29,542 nucleotides of DNA, from assembly GCA_946186335.1 (NCBI GenBank), contig CAMHMW010000006.1, positions 1 through 29,542 of the forward strand. Direction: 5' to 3'. Positions 15,189 to 22,666 of the stretch are shown in pieces. The position numbers and the translations under genes are program-made. The first letter of the stretch is position 1, and the number at the start of each line of letters is the position of its first letter. This DNA comes from an uncultured Candidatus Melainabacteria bacterium (GTDB taxonomy: Bacteria; Cyanobacteriota; Vampirovibrionia; Gastranaerophilales; Gastranaerophilaceae). The notes below the pieces were generated by a model. The model searched no databases and was not told where the DNA came from. It saw nothing but the letters and a program-made list of their open reading frames with translations.

Positions 15189-16516
15189 TTTTTCAACCTG
15201 TCAGGAATTATATCATGTGCCGTTAAATCATCCAAAGTTTCCCGTTTAACGATAACTTCGGATTTTGAATCGTTAACCAGAATCATTGCGGGTTTTTGCA
15301 CTCTGTTATAATTTGATGCCATTGAATAGTTGTAAGCACCCGTATTATAAACACAAAGAACATCTCCTTCCTCTAATTCCGGTAAAGTTATATCTTTTAT
15401 CAGAATATCGCCGGATTCACAATATCTGCCGGCAATAGTTACTTTTTCCGTTTTATCTGTTTCTTTTTTGTTTGCAACTTCTGCAACATATTCAGCCTGA
15501 TACATTGACGGACGAGGATTATCTGCCATTCCGCCGTCAACGGCTACATATTTTGTCCCATGCGGAACCTGTTTTGAACTTCCGACAGTATATAATGTAA
15601 CACCCGATGTTGAGATTATACTTCTTCCGGGTTCTAAAAATATTGTCGGCGGCTCTATATTGTATTTTTCAACAACTTCTGAAATTTTATTTATAATCAA
15701 TTCCCCGATTTCAAAGGTTGATGGCGGAACATCTTTGGGGGTATATTTTACCCCCAAGCCGCCGCCTATATTGATTTCGTTAAGATGCAGTTCGAATTTC
15801 TCCTCAATTCTTGCTATCTCACGTGCCATAATCTCTATTTCATCAGGGAAAATGCTTGTTTCAAAAATTTGTGAGCCGATATGTGCATGAAGCCCATGAA
15901 GTTTAATATTCTTGTATTCATTCAAAATTAAATCTATTGCACTGTCAATTTGTGTCATGTCAAATCCGAATTTTGAATCCAGATGTCCTGTTTGGATGTA
16001 TTCGTGTGTGTGGCATTCAATACCTGGGGTTATTCTTAACAAAATATCCGCAGTTTTTCCTTTTGATTGTGCAATTTCATTAAGTAATGCCAATTCAAAA
16101 AAGTTATCGGCAGAAATTCTGCCAACACCCAAATCAAGTGCAAGTTCCAGTTCTTCATAAGTTTTGTTGTTCCCGTTAAACAAAACATGCGTCATATCAA
16201 TTCCGGCTTTGTAAATCGTATAGATTTCGCCCGCCGATACTGTATCAAATCCGAAACCTTCTTCATCTAAAATTTTTGAAACTGCGCCTGTACAAAGTGC
16301 TTTTGAAGCGTACATCATGTGAGTTTTGGGGTATTTTTCAAATGCTTTTTTATAATCGTGACAAATATTTCTTAAAGTTTTTTCGTCTATAACATATAGC
16401 GGGGTATCATAAATATTAGCCAAATCAACCGTATCGCAGCCGCCAATTTCAAGGTTACCGCTGTTGTTAACCCTGAGAGTTGTCGGTTTTAATGATTGAT
16501 TAGTGCTTTTCGTCAT
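15185..16516 (-). CDS. lysA: Diaminopimelate decarboxylase
   Basis: The 443-aa protein is a fold-type III PLP decarboxylase with the cofactor lysine K72 in MMYASKA, a glycine-rich phosphate-binding segment (INIGGGLGVKYT), EPGRSI, and the substrate-site CESGD and GAYNYSMASNYN motifs. It converts meso-diaminopimelate to L-lysine, the last step of lysine synthesis, and so draws on the pool of meso-DAP used for peptidoglycan. Start 16516 has a good Shine-Dalgarno (AAGGA) and an upstream TGA-TATGAT. It is first in a lysA-cdaA-yitT operon with overlapping or near-overlapping junctions. Confidence 0.97.
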   Translation of the reverse strand: MTKSTNQSLKPTTLRVNNSGNLEIGGCDTVDLANIYDTPLYVIDEKTLRNICHDYKKAFEKYPKTHMMYASKALCTGAVSKILDEEGFGFDTVSAGEIYTIYKAGIDMTHVLFNGNNKTYEELELALDLGVGRISADNFFELALLNEIAQSKGKTADILLRITPGIECHTHEYIQTGHLDSKFGFDMTQIDSAIDLILNEYKNIKLHGLHAHIGSQIFETSIFPDEIEIMAREIARIEEKFELHLNEINIGGGLGVKYTPKDVPPSTFEIGELIINKISEVVEKYNIEPPTIFLEPGRSIISTSGVTLYTVGSSKQVPHGTKYVAVDGGMADNPRPSMYQAEYVAEVANKKETDKTEKVTIAGRYCESGDILIKDITLPELEEGDVLCVYNTGAYNYSMASNYNRVQKPAMILVNDSKSEVIVKRETLDDLTAHDIIPDRLKK

Positions 16517-16535
16517 TCAATTTGTCCTTACTATT

Positions 16536-16544
16536 ATCATATCA
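16536..16544 (-). promoter_or_regulatory. Extended -10 (TGA-TATGAT) for the lysA operon
   Basis: Minus-strand TGA-TATGAT lies 19 nt before ATG 16516, followed by Shine-Dalgarno AAGGA (16525-16529). A short inverted repeat ATAC-GAA-GTAT lies further upstream in the 64-bp spacer. Confidence 0.5.
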
Positions 16545-16580
16545 CAATTAGGGGATTTTTGAATACTTCGTATCGTGTAT

Positions 16581-16904
16581 TTAATATGAAAAATATCTGT
16601 CAAAATCTACGTCATCAAAACTGCATAAAAGTCTGAATACGTCATCATCCTCATCCAGCCGCTGAAAATTGTATTCGTTGAATTTCCAGTATTTGGGATT
16701 TATTCCTCTGACGGTTACAATATCTTTATCTTTCAGGATATTTAGTTTCTTTTTAACTGTTTCAACGGGAAGTTCAACAAGTTTTGCAAGTTCAACAGCA
16801 GTAATACCGTCTTCTGCGGCATATTTTTCGGGGGTTAAAAACATCAGTTCCAAACCCACTGATTTTAACTCTTTATCCTCGTCGTTCAGGTCATAGTAAT
16901 CCAT
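16581..16904 (-). CDS. Small winged-helix DNA-binding protein
   Basis: The 107-aa protein has a short acidic N-terminus (MDYYDLNDEDKEL), then a helix-turn-helix (GITAVELAKLVELPVETVKKKLNILKDKDIVTVRG) and a wing, ending in an acidic Phe/Asp-rich tail (DVFRLLCSFDDVDFDRYFSY). The pattern is that of ArsR/MarR-like winged helices, but no effector-binding residues are evident. ATG 16904 is chosen; the TTG six codons upstream overlaps the -10-like element. No Shine-Dalgarno is seen, and TATCAT lies 6 nt before the ATG. A 7-2-7 palindrome starts 25 bp upstream and may be its own operator. Its target could be the lysA operon 64 bp downstream (inference). Confidence 0.75.
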   Translation of the reverse strand: MDYYDLNDEDKELKSVGLELMFLTPEKYAAEDGITAVELAKLVELPVETVKKKLNILKDKDIVTVRGINPKYWKFNEYNFQRLDEDDDVFRLLCSFDDVDFDRYFSY

Positions 16905-16910
16905 ATTACT

Positions 16911-16944
16911 ATGATAACCCAAATAATAAAAGGATGTATCCTTT
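16911..16944 (-). promoter_or_regulatory. -10-like TATCAT and palindrome AAAGGAT-GT-ATCCTTT upstream of wHTH gene
   Basis: TATCAT (16911-16916, minus strand) is 6 nt from ATG 16904. The perfect 7-bp inverted repeat at 16929-16944 sits where a -35 would be expected. This placement suits a repressor operator, possibly for the wHTH protein itself. Confidence 0.5.
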
Positions 16945-16963
16945 ATATAATGGAAAATTTTAA

Positions 16964-17003
16964 AAGTCGGATAAGTCAGTTAAGTCTATAAGTCTTATAA
17001 GTT
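16964..17003. repeat. Iterated AAGTC array, about 9-bp period
   Basis: AAGTC occurs at 16964, 16973, 16982 and 16990, with a variant AAGTT at 16999; spacings are 9, 9, 8 and 9 bp. Most copies are preceded by T or TA. This is a short degenerate tandem array upstream of the wHTH gene. It could be iterated binding sites or a decayed minisatellite. Confidence 0.6.
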
Positions 17004-17022
17004 CAAAACGTAAGGTAGTATG

Positions 17023-17135
17023 GTGGGCAAAGAGAAAGTGTGCCCACAACAAAATTGTAGGTTGGGCATACTTGCCCAATTTAACCCTCACCCGAATTTT
17101 GAAAACGTGAGTTGGGCTTTTAACCCGACAAAATT
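17023..17135. repeat. Cluster of intergenic palindromes (GTGGGCA/TGCCCAC type)
   Basis: Hairpin 1: GTGGGCA (17023-17029) with TGCCCAC (17041-17047). Hairpin 2: TTGGGCA (17062-17068), loop TACT, TGCCCAA (17073-17079). A partial CCCTCACCCGAATTTT unit follows at 17085-17100, then GTTGGG...ACCCGAC near the ROK stop. The same family recurs at 24526-24654. No gene is seen between 16905 and 17135. Confidence 0.75.
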
Positions 17136-18086
17136 TTAGTTTTCAACGAGCATACTTGCGCCGATTACTCCTGCGCTGTTGCCCAGTTGTGCCGGAACAA
17201 TCTCAACGGATTCTCTCTGGACAACCATCGCTCTTGCTTTAACGGTTCTTCTTATGGGTTCTAATAGCAGGTCGCCGCTTTCTGCCACTCCGCCGCCTAC
17301 TATGACTTTTTCGGGATTAAGCAGATTTATTACGCTGACAAGCCCCATGCCGATATATTCACCCATAATTTCAAAAATTCTTTTTGCAACAGGATCACCC
17401 GCTTCGGCTGCTTTTGCAACGATATAGGGTGTAATTTCTCCGTCCCCTGCAAGTTCTCTGAATTTTGCGGATTTCCCGCCTTTTAAATATTCCTGAGCCA
17501 TTGCAACAATTGAAGGTCCTGATGCGAATGCTTCCAGACAGCCTGTATCTCCGCAGCCGCATAGCGGTCCGTCTTTCATTTGAAGTTTAATATGTCCGAT
17601 TTCGCCTGCCGCATTTGCTGCCCCTCTGACCAATTGTCCGTTTATAACAAGTCCTGAACCGATACCTGTTCCGACTGTTATACATACAAAATTTTCACAA
17701 CCTTTTCCCGCTCCGAATTTCAATTCACCTAATGCCGCACATCTGACGTCGTTGTCTATGCGTGTGGGGATATGAAATTCTTCTTCTATCATGTGAGCAA
17801 TAGGTACATTTACCCAGCCGGGGATGTTTGGTGCTAATTTAACAACTCCTGTTTTATAATCAACCTGACCCGGGAAATCAAAACCTATTCCTTCAATATC
17901 TGTTTCTGTTGTATTTGTTTCTTTCATAAGGTCACGAATTGACTGTTTAATATTGTTAACCGTATATTCATAACCCATATTTGCGTATGTCGGAACACTG
18001 TTTGAATAAATTATTTTACCGTTTTCATTAACCAGTGCAATTTTAACATTTGTTCCGCCGACATCAATTCCGATTCTTTTTCCCAT
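17136..18086 (-). CDS. ROK-family sugar kinase (glucokinase type)
   Basis: The 316-aa protein is a ROK kinase. It has the phosphate loop GIDVGGTNVKI (6-16), the catalytic aspartate in DNDVRCAALGE (about 113), TVGTGIGSGLV, the sugar/zinc motif GEIGH (H165) and the zinc-binding CGCGDTGC (C176, C178, C183). There is no N-terminal helix-turn-helix, so it is an enzyme rather than a ROK repressor. Glucokinase (glucose + ATP to glucose-6-phosphate) is the commonest activity for this length and motif set; N-acetylmannosamine or fructose kinase cannot be excluded. Shine-Dalgarno AAGGAG precedes ATG 18086. It stands alone, downstream of no visible operon partner. Confidence 0.92.
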   Translation of the reverse strand: MGKRIGIDVGGTNVKIALVNENGKIIYSNSVPTYANMGYEYTVNNIKQSIRDLMKETNTTETDIEGIGFDFPGQVDYKTGVVKLAPNIPGWVNVPIAHMIEEEFHIPTRIDNDVRCAALGELKFGAGKGCENFVCITVGTGIGSGLVINGQLVRGAANAAGEIGHIKLQMKDGPLCGCGDTGCLEAFASGPSIVAMAQEYLKGGKSAKFRELAGDGEITPYIVAKAAEAGDPVAKRIFEIMGEYIGMGLVSVINLLNPEKVIVGGGVAESGDLLLEPIRRTVKARAMVVQRESVEIVPAQLGNSAGVIGASMLVEN

Positions 18087-18261
18087 TAACTCTTTCTCCT
18101 TTTAATCTATATATCAATATTAACTTAAATATGGGATTATGGAAATTGTAAACTTTTGTTACAAAACATGACGAAAAATTTAAAGTTTTAACCCTCAAAT
18201 GCCGTAATACTACATGAAAACCAATAAGTTACGAAAAAATTAACCAAATGAAAGGAAAACA
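18087..18261. other. 175-bp divergent intergenic region
   Basis: It separates the ROK kinase from the 608-aa gene and contains the sigma28-like promoter described separately. Two similar stretches, ACGAAAAATTTAA (18171-18183) and ACGAAAAAATTAA (18231-18243), lie 60 bp apart. No small gene or RNA is apparent. Confidence 0.6.
18181..18209 (+). promoter_or_regulatory. Sigma28 (FliA/SigD)-like promoter
   Basis: TAAAGTTT (18181-18188), a 12-bp spacer, then GCCGTAAT (18201-18208). The FliA consensus is TAAAGTTT-N11-GCCGATAA: the -35 matches at 8 of 8, the -10 keeps GCCG plus an A/T-rich end, and the spacer is 1 bp long. The predicted start is near 18216, about 45 nt before ATG 18262. Confidence 0.55.
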
Positions 18262-20088
18262 ATGGGTTTAGCAGCATCACAAGCCAGATTATTAACCATA
18301 ACGGCAAGAAAAGCTGATTGCGAATTCGAGTCAATGAATTTGTCGCACCAGAAAATAGCCCTTTCTCGTGACATGGAACGTGTTTCGACAGAGTATCAGA
18401 ATGCTCTTTCTAAAACGAAGTTGGTTTATGATTATTACGGGTCTTCGGACAAGCAGACGGATTTAACATACAGGCTGTTGATGGAGCCGTCAATTTATAA
18501 TGATTATGTTCCGAAATTACTTACTGACCCGACAAACCGAGTTATATTAAATTCAACATACGCAGAGGTTGCCCGTGCGGTAGGTATTCCGGCAGAAGGT
18601 CTTGACGGATTACCTTCATCAGATGTACGTGATGCGTTTATCGATGCGTTATATGAAAGTGGTGTTATTTCCGAAACCAGAGCATCATCTATCAAAAATG
18701 TACCTTATAACAATGCGATGGGTGTCGGTGCTTCAAGTTATGAAGTTTCTACGGCAACCGAAGAAATTACATATAAGGAATTGATGGATAGAATAAATTC
18801 TAAAACTCAAATAAATACTATGCAGGGTAATGCCGGCATGGATTCAATATTTGACGGAAAACGTGTAGGTGAACACGTAACATACTTAGAAGAATTAGGT
18901 GAAACTGCAAGATTAGGTGTTACGGATGTAGGCGGGAATACTCATGAAGAATTTGGCAGTGCAGCAGTAAATACACTGAATAATGTAACCTTATCTGATT
19001 TGTTGACCGGAGATACTCAATATTATCTTTCAGCACAATCAAGAGACGGTGAATTGACTCCACTTTCTGGTATCGCAGATTTTCAGCGTCAACTTATCGG
19101 GTCTGAAAACGGAGTATCATTCCTAAACTGGCTCAATGATGCGTTTGCATCTGTTTTGGGTGGGGTTGAAGCAAATGAAACTGCTTTGCAATATGCGTAT
19201 AATGCCGTATATGATGTTTTACACCCGACCAACAACGTTGAAAACTGGATTAATGAATTTAAAAATAGTGATATGACCTGTGATGATAACTCTGACCGTT
19301 GCGAATGGTATGATGCACGATGGGAAGACGGAACAACACAACAAGTCATGAACGGTGTTGTATCGTGGCACCCAGGCGGCAGAACAAACGATAGTGATTA
19401 CCACCTGAATTTGGCTGCTGACTCAAGTAAATATTTAGGTCTTTTGGCAACACAGGAACTTGATGGTTCCGGTACTCACGCAGACAGAAAAGACCGAAGC
19501 CAGGTTGCAGTTAACCTGAATAACCTTGCAAAAACATTTATAACTGCTTATGTTCAATTCTTCCAGGGCTTGGAAGATTCCAAATACAAATGGCAAACCG
19601 GTAAGATGAGCGATTGTACAATGTATGATCCGAATATTGATAAAAATGTTAAATTCCTTGTTTCTGCTGGTATGGAAATTGAACAGGGTGACAGCGTATT
19701 ATATGCAGGATTTTATGATGCATTATTCAACAGAATTTGCTTAAACGGCTGGACAGAAAATGACAAAGTTGATGACAAAGATTATATGCAGGAAATGATT
19801 AAAAGCGGTAAAGCGTTTATTTCCGCAATGAGTGATGACGGTTTCTATTATCAGGGTAATTATGCTGCGGATAAGACCATCCTAGAGGTTGCGGATGATG
19901 AGGCTATTGCACGGGCTCAGGCAAAATATAATACCGAGAAAACCAGAATTGAATATAAAGAAAACAGAATTGATATGAAGATGAAGAACCTTGATACCGA
20001 AATTTCTTCATTAACCACAGAATACGATACGGCAAAACAACTGATTTCAAAAACCGTAGAAAAATCGTTTAAACGGTATGAAGCATAA
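18262..20088 (+). CDS. 608-aa protein with axial-protein-like coiled ends (MGLAASQAR family)
   Basis: I recognise the MGLAASQARLLTITARKADC start as a family frequent in this lineage, but its function is not established. The first 65 residues form an amphipathic helix region (SMNLSHQKIALSRDMERVST). The last 75 form another (AKYNTEKTRIEYKENRIDMK... to ISKTVEKSFKRYEA). Between lies a large non-repetitive domain with a few cysteines. Helical ends pairing around a variable centre are the layout of flagellin, hook and hook-associated proteins. No Sec signal is visible, which would fit export through a flagellar/type III-like route (inference). A sigma28-like promoter precedes it, Shine-Dalgarno GAAAGGA lies upstream, and a strong terminator follows, so it is a single-gene unit. 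Confidence 0.8.
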   Translation: MGLAASQARLLTITARKADCEFESMNLSHQKIALSRDMERVSTEYQNALSKTKLVYDYYGSSDKQTDLTYRLLMEPSIYNDYVPKLLTDPTNRVILNSTYAEVARAVGIPAEGLDGLPSSDVRDAFIDALYESGVISETRASSIKNVPYNNAMGVGASSYEVSTATEEITYKELMDRINSKTQINTMQGNAGMDSIFDGKRVGEHVTYLEELGETARLGVTDVGGNTHEEFGSAAVNTLNNVTLSDLLTGDTQYYLSAQSRDGELTPLSGIADFQRQLIGSENGVSFLNWLNDAFASVLGGVEANETALQYAYNAVYDVLHPTNNVENWINEFKNSDMTCDDNSDRCEWYDARWEDGTTQQVMNGVVSWHPGGRTNDSDYHLNLAADSSKYLGLLATQELDGSGTHADRKDRSQVAVNLNNLAKTFITAYVQFFQGLEDSKYKWQTGKMSDCTMYDPNIDKNVKFLVSAGMEIEQGDSVLYAGFYDALFNRICLNGWTENDKVDDKDYMQEMIKSGKAFISAMSDDGFYYQGNYAADKTILEVADDEAIARAQAKYNTEKTRIEYKENRIDMKMKNLDTEISSLTTEYDTAKQLISKTVEKSFKRYEA

Positions 20089-20090
20089 AT

Positions 20091-20117
20091 AAAACGGGCA
20101 ACTCGCCCGTTTTTTTA
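20091..20117. terminator. Bidirectional Rho-independent terminator
   Basis: ACGGGC (20094-20099), loop AACTC, GCCCGT (20105-20110), then a run of seven T; the other side has four A, giving a U tract for the opposite strand. It serves the 608-aa gene and the convergent lepB, whose stop codon lies within the T run. Confidence 0.92.
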
Positions 20118-20888
20118 TTTTGTTTTTAATTTATGCAAAACTTTTATTCTGTTTAACGGCCAAAAAACGGCAACCGCACGACCGACAAATCTGTCACGTT
20201 TCAATTCGCCCCAGTAACGGCTGTCAAACGAACTTCCGCGATTATCCCCCATCATAAAGTAACTGTCGGGTCCCAGTTTAAAAGGTCCGCATTTCATAAC
20301 CTGTTCGTTGGCAAGAACGAAGGCATCTGCGCTTTTATCGGGGCATGCAGGAAATTCGTATATGCTTTGAATGTAGTCTTCTTCATATTTTTTATCGTTA
20401 ATCCAGACATAAGCCGAGCCGTCCGGTTCGGGGACTATTTCAATTTTATCTCCGGGAAGTCCGACAACACGCTTGATATATGCAACATCTTTGCAGAAAA
20501 TTCCGGTAAGTCTTGCCAAAAGAGGAATCGGACTTTTTGAAAGTTTTGTTGAAGGCGGATAAAAGACCATAATGTCACCTCTGTCAGGACCTGTAAAAAA
20601 TCTTGAATACCTTTCAACAATTATTCTGTCGCCTTCAATTAGGGTCGGTTTCATTGACCCTGACGGAATCCAGCGGATTTCTCCGATGAAAAATCTTATA
20701 ATTATTACCATTACAAGTACAAAAACAACTGTTTCAATAACTTCGCAAAGGGCGGTTTCTTTGTATGCTTTGTATTTTTCTTCAAAGTTTTCTATTGAAA
20801 CCCTTATATTTTCAGGTAATTTCGCTTTAAAATCCTGCCATAGTTTTTCTTTTTTTTCTTGTAATGAGGTTTTTAGATTATCAAACAT
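20115..20888 (-). CDS. lepB: Signal peptidase I
   Basis: The 257-aa protein is a type I signal peptidase with catalytic Ser78 in IPSGSMKPTL and Lys139 in YIKRVVGLPGD, plus the later boxes MGDNRGSSFDSRYWG and VGRAVAVFWP. It cleaves signal peptides of exported proteins on the outer face of the cytoplasmic membrane. A membrane helix (about 52-69) precedes the catalytic domain. Ahead of it is an unusually long charged, helical N-terminal extension of some 45 residues (LQEKKEKLWQDFKAK...). The ATG lies inside the 3' end of the prenyl synthase gene (8-nt overlap), so translation is coupled. It is the last gene of the envelope cluster. Confidence 0.96.
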   Translation of the reverse strand: MFDNLKTSLQEKKEKLWQDFKAKLPENIRVSIENFEEKYKAYKETALCEVIETVVFVLVMVIIIRFFIGEIRWIPSGSMKPTLIEGDRIIVERYSRFFTGPDRGDIMVFYPPSTKLSKSPIPLLARLTGIFCKDVAYIKRVVGLPGDKIEIVPEPDGSAYVWINDKKYEEDYIQSIYEFPACPDKSADAFVLANEQVMKCGPFKLGPDSYFMMGDNRGSSFDSRYWGELKRDRFVGRAVAVFWPLNRIKVLHKLKTK

Positions 20889-21762
20889 CTTTTAAAAGCT
20901 CCAAAAAATTTTTTATTGCGGCTGAATATTCATTTTCCGGCAAATTCTCAACCGAAAGTTCCGCTTTGTTTACATAATTATTCAACAAAATCTTTGTTTT
21001 TTCAATACCTGATTGATAATTGTCGTCTTTTGTTCCGAGGATAACGGGGGCGTTATAAATTCCTTCTTTTAAATCATTATTGACGGGTTTTTCATTATCC
21101 TCAGGCTTAAAATTCAGGATGTCGTCACGAATTTGAAAGGCTGTCCCGATGTTTAGGGCAAGGCTGCTGATATTTTTCAGGTCGTATTTTTTTTCACAGA
21201 GCATCATTGTTCCGCTCATGGCTGTTTCAAAAAGGTATGCGGTTTTGTTTTGCGTTTTGGTTATGTAATCTTCTATTGTGCCTGTTTTAAATCTGTCAAA
21301 ATTCTGGTTAATTTCGCCTATACACATTTGTTTTATTGTTTTTGTAACAGAGTTTATCAGGTTCAGGTTTCCGATATTTGTTAATTTTTCCATAGAAACA
21401 GAAAGGATATAATCTCCCGAGATTACGGCAAGTTTGTTGTTAAACTGTGCGCCCAATGTCTTTTGTCCGCGTCTTTTGTCGCATTCGTCAATAATATCAT
21501 CGTGAATTAGTGAGGCATTATGTATGAGTTCAATGACGGATAAAAATTCAAGCTGGGAGTCGGATAGTTCTTCGTGATTTGCTTTCGCTAAAAGTATTCC
21601 CAAAACAGAACGAATACGTTTTGAGGGAAGATTTAAAAAATTTTTTATGCTTGATTCAAGCGGTTCTCTTATGGAAATATTGTTTGTAAGTTTCTCCTCA
21701 ACAAGTTTGAGTTCGTCACTTACGAGTGCTTTTATGTTATTATATTTTTCCGAAAATCTCAT
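20881..21762 (-). CDS. Polyprenyl (trans-isoprenyl) diphosphate synthase
   Basis: The 293-aa protein is a trans-prenyltransferase with the first Asp-rich motif DDIID at 88-92 (LIHDDIIDECDKRRG) and the second as DDILN (213-217), where the usual last Asp is Asn. It extends allylic diphosphates with isopentenyl diphosphate from the MEP pathway. Small residues before the first motif (HNASLIHDD) suggest a long product of the octaprenyl/solanesyl class, but chain length is not certain. No Shine-Dalgarno is present; CATAAT with TTGCAA 16 bp upstream lies 6 nt before ATG 21762, although ftsQ ends only 22 bp away. It may therefore be both read through from ftsQ and started internally. Confidence 0.92.
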   Translation of the reverse strand: MRFSEKYNNIKALVSDELKLVEEKLTNNISIREPLESSIKNFLNLPSKRIRSVLGILLAKANHEELSDSQLEFLSVIELIHNASLIHDDIIDECDKRRGQKTLGAQFNNKLAVISGDYILSVSMEKLTNIGNLNLINSVTKTIKQMCIGEINQNFDRFKTGTIEDYITKTQNKTAYLFETAMSGTMMLCEKKYDLKNISSLALNIGTAFQIRDDILNFKPEDNEKPVNNDLKEGIYNAPVILGTKDDNYQSGIEKTKILLNNYVNKAELSVENLPENEYSAAIKNFLELLKDV

Positions 21763-21768
21763 ATTTTT

Positions 21769-21796
21769 ATTATGGGTGAAAAATTTATTTTTGCAA
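21769..21796 (-). promoter_or_regulatory. Putative internal promoter (TTGCAA-16-CATAAT) before prenyl synthase
   Basis: Minus-strand TTGCAA (21791-21796) and CATAAT (21769-21774) are separated by 16 bp, and CATAAT is 6 nt from ATG 21762. The -35 overlaps the last codons of ftsQ. Confidence 0.4.
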
Positions 21797-22666
21797 TTTC
21801 AGGTAATTTACTTTATCCCAACTTAGGTCAATATATTTAACCTTTGAATCAATATCTGAAATCTGGGGCAAAATTGTGTAAATTCTTTTTATTCTTTCCT
21901 CAACCGTACTGTCTAATGCTCCCAGACGAATGCTTGTTGTCTGAATTTTTACATATACATCGTTTGGTTTTCGCATATCAATATATTCAACTTTTTGTTT
22001 TGAATAGGTTTCCACATATCCGACAATTTCTTCTATTTCATGAATTTTATCTGCCGTAATTTCTTTTTTCAGACTGTGCGGGGTAGTCAGAATATTCAAA
22101 ACTGATGAATATTCCGAAAGATTCATATATTTTTTGTTCCTGATAAAGACTCCGTCAGAGGTGAAAAATGCCGCAGGCTGATTGTTTAAATCAGTTTTAA
22201 TTATGGCAATAGGGGTTCTTTCTTTTATTATAATCTGCATTCTTGCAGGAAATGCGTATCTTCTGACATAAATCTTTTTCATTGTCGGGTGCATATAAAG
22301 AGCTTTCTTAACGGGCTTTACACTTGCCATAAATATCGGTAATTTTGAGGGTTTTACTTCCTTTAAGGAATCTCTCAGAACAAATGTCGGAACAATTTTA
22401 TTATTAACTATCTCAACCCTGTTACCCGCAGGGTTGCTGAAAGTGTCAGCAGGAAGATACCATCCTGAAAGCAGTAATAGTTTGTATGTTATATAAATAA
22501 CTCCCAAAAACGTTGCAAGTCGGCAGAATGATTTTATCCGATTAATTTTTTTGTGTTTTTTTCGGACAAATCGTTCTTTTCTTTTATAGTGAACGGAATG
22601 CTGTATTTGAGAATACTCATCTTCCGGTCTGTTTCTGTATGGTTTGTTGAAATCTCTTTCTAACAT
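21785..22666 (-). CDS. ftsQ: Cell division protein FtsQ/DivIB
   Basis: The 293-aa protein has the FtsQ layout: a basic cytoplasmic N-terminus (about 48 residues), one membrane helix (about 49-68), a POTRA domain (from about 84) and a beta-domain (TPIAIIKTD...AAFFTSDGVFI...). It is a bitopic divisome protein that links early and late division proteins at the septum. Sequence conservation in this family is low; identification rests on architecture, the GVFI..... segment and position directly after ddl, the classic order in division and cell-wall clusters. Its ATG overlaps the ddl stop (TAATG). ftsA and ftsZ are not downstream; a prenyl synthase takes that place. Confidence 0.88.
   Translation of the reverse strand: MLERDFNKPYRNRPEDEYSQIQHSVHYKRKERFVRKKHKKINRIKSFCRLATFLGVIYITYKLLLLSGWYLPADTFSNPAGNRVEIVNNKIVPTFVLRDSLKEVKPSKLPIFMASVKPVKKALYMHPTMKKIYVRRYAFPARMQIIIKERTPIAIIKTDLNNQPAAFFTSDGVFIRNKKYMNLSEYSSVLNILTTPHSLKKEITADKIHEIEEIVGYVETYSKQKVEYIDMRKPNDVYVKIQTTSIRLGALDSTVEERIKRIYTILPQISDIDSKVKYIDLSWDKVNYLKLQK

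Noticed and set aside
16964..17003. CRISPR array
   Set aside because: The repeated unit is only 5 bp with 3-4-bp gaps; no cas gene or spacer-length units are present.
17023..17079. Rho-independent terminators
   Set aside because: The stems are good but loops are up to 11 nt and no T run follows on either strand; a dispersed palindrome is the better reading.
16905..17135. tRNA or small structured RNA gene in the repeat-rich spacer
   Set aside because: No cloverleaf, T-loop GTTC context or CCA end could be built; the pairing is explained by the palindromes.
20881..21762. Inactive prenyl synthase because the second motif is DDILN
   Set aside because: Asn at the last position of the second motif occurs in active family members; the first motif and the rest of the site are intact.
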